Shown here one piece after another: positions 21,437 to 26,248 of a stretch of 26,248 nt of DNA (position 1 is the stretch's first letter; every line of letters starts with the position of its first letter). A program made the position numbers and the translations under genes. The stretch comes from Bacillota bacterium. GTDB lineage: Bacteria; Bacillota; Clostridia; Acetivibrionales; DTU013. The notes below the pieces were generated by a model that was not told the origin of the DNA, did not search any database, and saw only the letters and a program-made list of their open reading frames with translations. The DNA is taken from contig JAEYRF010000159.1 in assembly GCA_023409615.1 (NCBI GenBank), forward strand, positions 1-26,248, in the 5' to 3' direction.

Positions 21437-22006
21437 TTGATACAAAAGGATTCTGAGTACATACGTGGTTCAACCGCAAGACAGCTACAGTGGGATTCAA
21501 CTGCCAGGCAGCTTGAACAGGATTCAGCCGCCGTTGAGTTTGAACAGGACTCGGTCGCCAGGCAGACTGAATACGATGTATATGAGGAAAATAGAGTACT
21601 CAAGGCAAAAAAACAATATAAAAGCAACCGTAAATTAAAGTTCAAGATGGTTGTTGCAATAATGGCGGTACTGGTAGCAAGCCTTACGGTAATGTGGAGA
21701 TATGCTATCATAACAAAAATCAGCTATGAGATCAATGAGCGTGAAAGCGATTTTAGCAAATTGAGAAATGAAAATGCGATAATGAGAGTTCAGATAGAAA
21801 CAACAACGAACCTGACAGAGGTAAAGGAAGTAGCTGAAAACAAACTTGGTATGCAAATGCCCTCAAAGAGTCAGATTGTTTATGTGAGAATACCTAGAAA
21901 TGATTATACAGTTTTAGTGGAAACACAGGACGAAACTACAGATGACAGCAGTGTCTTCAAGGCAGTTCTCAATAAGGCCCAGGGTCTGACCAAACTTTTT
22001 GAGTAG
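21437..22006 (+). CDS. ftsL: FtsL-like division protein with a repeat-bearing cytoplasmic N-terminus
   Basis: The 189-residue protein is a bitopic membrane protein: cytoplasmic residues 1-69, one membrane helix (about 71-92, MVVAIMAVLVASLTVMWRYA), and an extracytoplasmic coiled coil (about 96-135, with EINERESDFSKLRNENAIM) ending in VAENKLGMQMPSKSQIVYV, the FtsL/DivIC-type pattern. Its place between rsmH and a class B PBP is the canonical ftsL position. FtsL bridges DivIC and the FtsW-PBP synthase in the divisome. The N-terminus holds four 9-residue repeats, longer than usual for FtsL. TTG 21437 is the start, with GAGGTGA (21424-21430) upstream; no in-frame ATG fits. Sequence similarity in this family is weak, so the name rests on topology and position. 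Confidence 0.85.
   Translation: MIQKDSEYIRGSTARQLQWDSTARQLEQDSAAVEFEQDSVARQTEYDVYEENRVLKAKKQYKSNRKLKFKMVVAIMAVLVASLTVMWRYAIITKISYEINERESDFSKLRNENAIMRVQIETTTNLTEVKEVAENKLGMQMPSKSQIVYVRIPRNDYTVLVETQDETTDDSSVFKAVLNKAQGLTKLFE
21467..21574 (+). repeat. Four 27-bp repeats in ftsL
   Basis: The 5' part of ftsL encodes four successive nonapeptides: GSTARQLQW, DSTARQLEQ, DSAAVEFEQ and DSVARQTEY (residues 11-46). The DNA units also resemble each other (GATTCA...CAG, GATTCA...CAG, GACTCG...). Copies one, two and four share the AR-Q core; copy three is most divergent. Confidence 0.85.
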
Positions 22007-22057
22007 GTAAAAATCGGAATATGAGAATTGCAATGGAGATAGAACTGTCCAAGATAT

Positions 22058-22119
22058 AAAAAAACGCAGACTGTGGATGAATGTAAAATGGTATTTTGCA
22101 TAGTCTATGGTCTTTTTTT
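22058..22119 (+). terminator. Hairpin with T7 tract between ftsL and spoVD (terminator or attenuator)
   Basis: ATGTAAAAT (22081-22089) and ATTTTGCAT (22093-22101) form a 9-bp stem with one G-T pair and a 3-nt loop. AGACT (22068-22072) and AGTCT (22102-22106) can close it from outside, and an A7 run (22058-22064) faces the T7 run (22113-22119). The T7 is 11 nt after the inner stem, so it is not a textbook terminator; partial termination or attenuation is possible. Confidence 0.45.
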
Positions 22120-22151
22120 AAGAATACCTTTTGACTATTGGGGGGATTATT

Positions 22152-24377
22152 TTGGCGGCACCGGGTCTTTTACACAAGAAGCGCATGCTTGCACTGCTTT
22201 GTATATTTGCTCTAGTGGTGACTGGATTGATAGGTCGACTTGCTGTGATTCAGTTTGCTCAAGGGGAGGAATTGCAAAAAAAGGCCTTTGAACAGCAGAA
22301 TCGTGGAAGGACGATCAGCCCCATCAGAGGAACTATATATGACAGAAATGGTAAGAAGCTGGCTATCAGTGTTCAGGTCGCCTCAATAAGCTGTAGTCCG
22401 AGTCAGGTAGCAAAAAATACTAAGAACATTTCAGTCGATGGTGTCGCAGATGGATTGGCGCCTTTGTTGGATATGGATCGCAACAAGATATTAAAGCTGA
22501 TAACTACGAATGTTAACTTTGTCTATATTAAGAGAAAGGTAGATAAAGAAACTGAGACAAGTGTAAGAACCTGGATCATTGAAAACAAGGTTAAGGGAAT
22601 CAATATAGATGAGGATGCTAAAAGATATTATCCAAATGGAAATCTGATGTCCCATGTTTTAGGCTTTACAGGCGATGATAACCAGGGTCTGATGGGCGGC
22701 GTCGAAGATATCATGGAGAAGTATCTAAAGGGTACGCCTGGTAAAATCCTCAGTGAGGTGGATGCGAGAAATAATGCAATTCCATCGGAGACGGAAAAAA
22801 GGATCGATGCACAGGATGGTTTAAATGTCGTCCTTACTATCGATGAGACGATTCAATATCTGGCGTCAAAATCCCTTGATAAAGCGATTGATGATTACAA
22901 ATTGAAACAGGGTGCTGTGGCAATAGTCATGGATCCAAAAAATGGAGATCTTCTGGCACTTGTATCAAAGCCTGATTATGATCTCAACACACCGTTTGCC
23001 TACCCTGAAAACCTGGAGAAGTTTATTCTGGCAGGACCGGAGGAACTCGATCGCACTAAGTGGGTGGATAGAAGCTCGGACTCTGTAAACGTACTCAGTA
23101 AAAGTGTTTGGAGAAATAAGGCCATATCGGACACATATGAACCAGGCTCTACATTCAAGACTATTACTACAGCAGCGGGAATTGAAGAGGGTGTTGTAAC
23201 ACCCGATACTATCACAAATGATCTGGCGATCAAGGTCACAGGATGGCCCAAACCAATCCAATGCTGGAGATATTACAGGCCTCATGGTACAGAGACATTC
23301 AGGGAGGCTGTGTACAATTCCTGTAACCCTGCATTCGTCAAGGTATCACAGGGGCTTGGAATAAAGCGTTTTTACAGCTATGTAAAGGCCTTTGGATTTT
23401 CAGAGAAAACAGGCATAGAGCTAAAGGGTGAGAGTAAATCAATATTCCAAAATAAGCCCAAAGAAATAGACATGGCAGTCGCATCCTTCGGCCAGAGGTT
23501 TACCATAACGCCGCTGCAGTTAGCCACAGCCTATACGGCTGTGGTGAATGGCGGAAAACTTATGAAGCCGAGATTGATAAAAGCATTGACTGATTCTGAC
23601 GGAAATGTTGTACAGACATTCAAACCTGAGGTAGTCAGAACTGTTATTTCCGAGAAAACTTCGGATACAGTAAGAGAAATACTTGAGGGAGTTGTCTCAA
23701 CTCCTAACGGCACAGGTGGCAACGCATATGTAAAGGGATACAGGATCGGAGGCAAAACAGGTACCTCACAGACTACAAAAGAGGGAGTGTATATCGCTTC
23801 TTTCTGTGGTTTTGCACCTGCGGATGAACCGGAAATCATTGTTCTTGTAGTACTATTCGATCCGAAGGGTGATTCCTACATGGGCGGTGTGATTGCAGCT
23901 CCGCTGGCTGGAAAGATCATTGAAGATGTTCTGAACTATATACAGGTTGAGAAGAAATATACTGAAGAAGACCTGAAAGCGATGTCAGAAGACGTGTTTG
24001 TACCGGATGTTCGAAAAAAATCGGTTTCAGATGCTGTGAAGGAATTAAAAACTGCAGGTCTTAATTATATAATAGAAGGAAATGGAAATAATGAGAGCAG
24101 TGTAGTAGAGCAGACACCAAAGCCTGATGCAGTTGTTCCTGAGGGTTCTGTTGTAATTTTATACACCTATAAACCTGAACAGCCGCAAATTGTTAAGATG
24201 CCTGACCTGCATAAAATGAACATGTCCGAAGCTATCGCCGCTATGAAAAAGGCAGGCCTTAATATAAAGGTGAACGGCAAGGGCACCGTATTCAGCCAGG
24301 AGATCGACTCCGGCTCAGATGTAGAGATAGGGAAGGTCGTCACTGTTGAATTTAGAAATTTGGACAATATTGAATAA
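22152..24377 (+). CDS. spoVD: SpoVD-type class B penicillin-binding protein with two PASTA domains
   Basis: The 741-residue transpeptidase cross-links peptidoglycan, at the spore cortex or septum. It has an N-terminal membrane anchor (about residues 10-35), the dimerisation region with NRGRTISPIRGTIYDRNGKKLA, and the penicillin-binding domain with the active-site SxxK as STFK (Ser333, within YEPGSTFKT), SCN (390-392) and KTG (535-537, GGKTGTSQ). Two PASTA domains follow (about 615-675 and 680-741). B. subtilis SpoVD carries one PASTA and PbpB two, so this could also be the vegetative division PBP (FtsI/PbpB role). TTG 22152 has a G6 run (22140-22145) at 6 nt and yields MAAPGLLHKKRML, like SpoVD N-termini. 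TTG 22131 in frame would precede that SD. Confidence 0.9.
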   Translation: MAAPGLLHKKRMLALLCIFALVVTGLIGRLAVIQFAQGEELQKKAFEQQNRGRTISPIRGTIYDRNGKKLAISVQVASISCSPSQVAKNTKNISVDGVADGLAPLLDMDRNKILKLITTNVNFVYIKRKVDKETETSVRTWIIENKVKGINIDEDAKRYYPNGNLMSHVLGFTGDDNQGLMGGVEDIMEKYLKGTPGKILSEVDARNNAIPSETEKRIDAQDGLNVVLTIDETIQYLASKSLDKAIDDYKLKQGAVAIVMDPKNGDLLALVSKPDYDLNTPFAYPENLEKFILAGPEELDRTKWVDRSSDSVNVLSKSVWRNKAISDTYEPGSTFKTITTAAGIEEGVVTPDTITNDLAIKVTGWPKPIQCWRYYRPHGTETFREAVYNSCNPAFVKVSQGLGIKRFYSYVKAFGFSEKTGIELKGESKSIFQNKPKEIDMAVASFGQRFTITPLQLATAYTAVVNGGKLMKPRLIKALTDSDGNVVQTFKPEVVRTVISEKTSDTVREILEGVVSTPNGTGGNAYVKGYRIGGKTGTSQTTKEGVYIASFCGFAPADEPEIIVLVVLFDPKGDSYMGGVIAAPLAGKIIEDVLNYIQVEKKYTEEDLKAMSEDVFVPDVRKKSVSDAVKELKTAGLNYIIEGNGNNESSVVEQTPKPDAVVPEGSVVILYTYKPEQPQIVKMPDLHKMNMSEAIAAMKKAGLNIKVNGKGTVFSQEIDSGSDVEIGKVVTVEFRNLDNIE

Positions 24378-24392
24378 GGGGGAGGCGTTCCC

Positions 24393-25844
24393 ATGCTGCT
24401 GCCTGAACTTATAGGAGAATTGAAGGTTCTTGACACCACGGGAGATATCCACATTGACATAGATGGGATTGCTTATGATTCCAGAAAGGTGAAGAAGGAT
24501 TATGTTTTTGTCTGTATAGATGGTATGAAGTCAGACGGACATATGTTTATACCGCAGGCATTGAAGAATGGTGCATCTGCTTTAATAATACAAAAGGAAC
24601 TGGGATTTGATGTTGATGTACCTGTAATCAGGACGGGGGATACAAGGACAGCGCTGGCATACATAGCAGATAGGTTTTATGGACATCTTTCGGGCAGGCT
24701 GAATTTGATCGGCGTGACAGGAACAAAGGGAAAAACCACTACAACATATATGGTAAAATCGGTTCTGGAAGCCTCGGGCAGGAAGGTTGGAATTGTTGGA
24801 ACAATGGGCACCAGGATCGGGGACAGGACATTGTACTCTGAACGTACTACGCCGGAATCGCTGGATTTGCAGGAACTATTTGTGCAGATGCTGGAGGAGG
24901 GTGTGGATGATATAGTAATGGAGGTTTCATCTCAGGGGCTTGCTTTGCAAAGAGTAGGTTTCTGCGACTTTACAACCGGTGTATTTACAAACCTCACAAG
25001 AGATCACATCAGCAGCACGGAACATGCTTCGATGGATGAGTATCTGGCAGCGAAATGTATGCTTTTTAAAATGTGCAGAAACAGCCTGGTTAATATCGAT
25101 AGTAATGCAGCACCGAAGGTGATAGCATGTGCGGATGGTGAAACATTAACATATGGAATTCACAAGCCATGTGATATAAGGGCATCAAACATTGTTAAGA
25201 AGTCAAGGTATGTAGAATTCGATCTGGTGTCTCCCTGGTATACAGGACGGTTCAAGGTTAATATACCCGGAGAATTCAGCATTTACAATGCACTTGCAAC
25301 AATTGGTGTCTGTGGATATATGGGGGTTGCCATAGAGGCTGTACATGCCGGTTTGGAACGTGTTCAAGTACCTGGTAGGGCCGAACTGGTGGATACAGGC
25401 CGGGACTTCAGTATCATCATCGATTATGCTCACACCCCGGACAGCCTGGAAAACATATTGAAAACGGTCAGGGACTATGCCACAGGAAAGATTATATGTG
25501 TCTTTGGATGCGGAGGCGACAGGGATACGATGAAGCGTTCAATGATGGGTGCCATTTCAGGCAGACATGCGGATTACACGGTAATCACTTCAGACAATCC
25601 CAGAACTGAAGTACCCTCGGAGATAATCAGGCAGATCGAAGAAGGAATCAAGACAACGAACGGCATCTACAGCTGCATCACTGACCGCGGTGAAGCAATC
25701 AGATATGCTATCGGTTTGGCAAAGACCGGCGATGTAGTTATACTTGCAGGAAAAGGACATGAAACCTATCAGATATTTGCAGACAAAACGATCCACTTTG
25801 ACGAACGTGAAGTGGTAAATGATATACTTAATGATATAATATAG
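24393..25844 (+). CDS. murE: UDP-MurNAc-L-Ala-D-Glu:meso-diaminopimelate ligase
   Basis: MurE adds the third amino acid to the cytoplasmic peptidoglycan precursor in an ATP-dependent step. The 483-residue protein has the N-terminal uridine-binding part (GIAYDSRKVKKDYVFVCIDG), ATP-binding GVTGTKGKTTT (107-117), the central TTPESLDLQELFVQM and DYAHTPDSLENIL segments, and DNPRTE at 401-406. DNPR is the motif associated with meso-diaminopimelate rather than lysine, so the wall should be DAP type. GKGHETYQ closes the C-terminal domain. ATG 24393 has GGGGGAGG just upstream and is 15 bp after spoVD. It is followed by murF after 41 bp, the usual dcw order. Confidence 0.96.
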   Translation: MLLPELIGELKVLDTTGDIHIDIDGIAYDSRKVKKDYVFVCIDGMKSDGHMFIPQALKNGASALIIQKELGFDVDVPVIRTGDTRTALAYIADRFYGHLSGRLNLIGVTGTKGKTTTTYMVKSVLEASGRKVGIVGTMGTRIGDRTLYSERTTPESLDLQELFVQMLEEGVDDIVMEVSSQGLALQRVGFCDFTTGVFTNLTRDHISSTEHASMDEYLAAKCMLFKMCRNSLVNIDSNAAPKVIACADGETLTYGIHKPCDIRASNIVKKSRYVEFDLVSPWYTGRFKVNIPGEFSIYNALATIGVCGYMGVAIEAVHAGLERVQVPGRAELVDTGRDFSIIIDYAHTPDSLENILKTVRDYATGKIICVFGCGGDRDTMKRSMMGAISGRHADYTVITSDNPRTEVPSEIIRQIEEGIKTTNGIYSCITDRGEAIRYAIGLAKTGDVVILAGKGHETYQIFADKTIHFDEREVVNDILNDII

Positions 25845-25885
25845 AGAGAAATAATGTTGAGAGTTATTACAGAAGGAGCTAATAT

Positions 25886-26248
25886 ATGATTAGTTTCAGC
25901 GTAGAGGAACTGGTACAGGCAACCAATGGAAGACTTACCGGATCCGGTGACAAAAGTTCAATAACAGGGATATCCACTGATTCAAGGACGACAAGACAGG
26001 GAGAGCTGTTTATACCACTTGTTGGAGAGAATTTCGACGGACATGAATATATTGAAGCTGCATTCAAAAATGGAGCTGCTGCATCACTGACACAGAATGA
26101 ATCAATCTATTTCCCGGGTAAAACGATGATTATCGTAAACAATACGCTCACTGCTCTGCAGAGCCTTGCGGCCTTCTACAGGAACAGATTCGACATCCCG
26201 TTTGTAGGTATAACCGGCAGCGTCGGAAAGACCAGCACAAAGGAAATG
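25886..26248 (+). CDS. murF: UDP-MurNAc-tripeptide:D-Ala-D-Ala ligase, N-terminal part (3' end outside the window)
   Basis: MurF attaches the D-Ala-D-Ala dipeptide to UDP-MurNAc-tripeptide, completing the pentapeptide. The 121 codons present carry the N-terminal domain (FSVEELVQATNGRLTG, ISTDSRTTRQGELFIPLVGE, FDGHEYIEAAFKNGA) and the start of the ATPase domain with GITGSVGKTS (108-117). The frame is still open at the window edge. ATG 25886 has AAGGAG (25873-25878) 7 nt upstream. Position directly after murE supports the call. Confidence 0.95.
   Translation, partial: MISFSVEELVQATNGRLTGSGDKSSITGISTDSRTTRQGELFIPLVGENFDGHEYIEAAFKNGAAASLTQNESIYFPGKTMIIVNNTLTALQSLAAFYRNRFDIPFVGITGSVGKTSTKEM

Noticed and set aside
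21343..21711. Minus-strand frame with Cys/Ser-rich repeats over ftsL
   Set aside because: The repeats are the mirror of the 27-bp repeats of ftsL; no SD, and the plus-strand frame has TTG with GAGGTGA.

Overview
The window reads as a chromosomal segment of an endospore-forming, DAP-type member of the Clostridia. I infer this from a SpoVD-type transpeptidase with PASTA domains, a Spo0E-like small protein, a MurE with the meso-DAP motif DNPR, strong Shine-Dalgarno (SD) sites, frequent TTG/GTG starts and moderate, A-rich base composition (judged by eye, not measured). The genus cannot be fixed from sequence reading alone. I see no rRNA, tRNA, CRISPR array, insertion sequence or phage gene.

Region 1 (1-4327) is the tail of the translation/RNA cluster: infB (partial), rbfA, nrnA, truB and ribF, all on the plus strand and tightly packed. 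Region 2 (about 4390-8513) begins with a good sigma-A type promoter. It is a four-gene efflux-type ABC cassette: MacB-like ATPase, YIP1-family membrane protein, HlyD/MacA-like adaptor and MacB/FtsX-like permease. Region 3 (8514-14276) is accessory. It holds a PLP-dependent Orn/Lys/Arg decarboxylase-family protein whose GTG start lies in one arm of an inverted repeat, a single-domain EamA transporter (minus), a secreted VanW protein, an MFS exporter, a membrane diguanylate cyclase (minus), and upstream of the cyclase an easily missed 57-residue single-pass membrane protein (minus).

Region 4 (14382-18308) has the two M16-peptidase-like genes of the YmfF/YmfH type overlapping by 4 nt, then lgt with an unusual acidic repeat tail, then a TTG-started Spo0E-like gene. 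Region 5 (18346-26248) is cell-wall and division biology: a RodA/FtsW-type SEDS gene closed by a strong terminator, then the dcw cluster mraZ-rsmH-ftsL-spoVD-murE-murF (murF runs off the window). The mraZ promoter is followed by three 10-bp-spaced AAGTGGK boxes that look like the MraZ autoregulatory operator.

I do not see a clear undescribed defence or mobile system. The best candidates for something new are the small membrane protein paired with the diguanylate cyclase, the ABC-YIP1-adaptor-permease cassette, the interrupted lysine-rich reading frame with 21-bp repeats between rsmH and ftsL, the hairpin plus T-run between ftsL and spoVD, and the repeat-bearing extensions of FtsL and Lgt.
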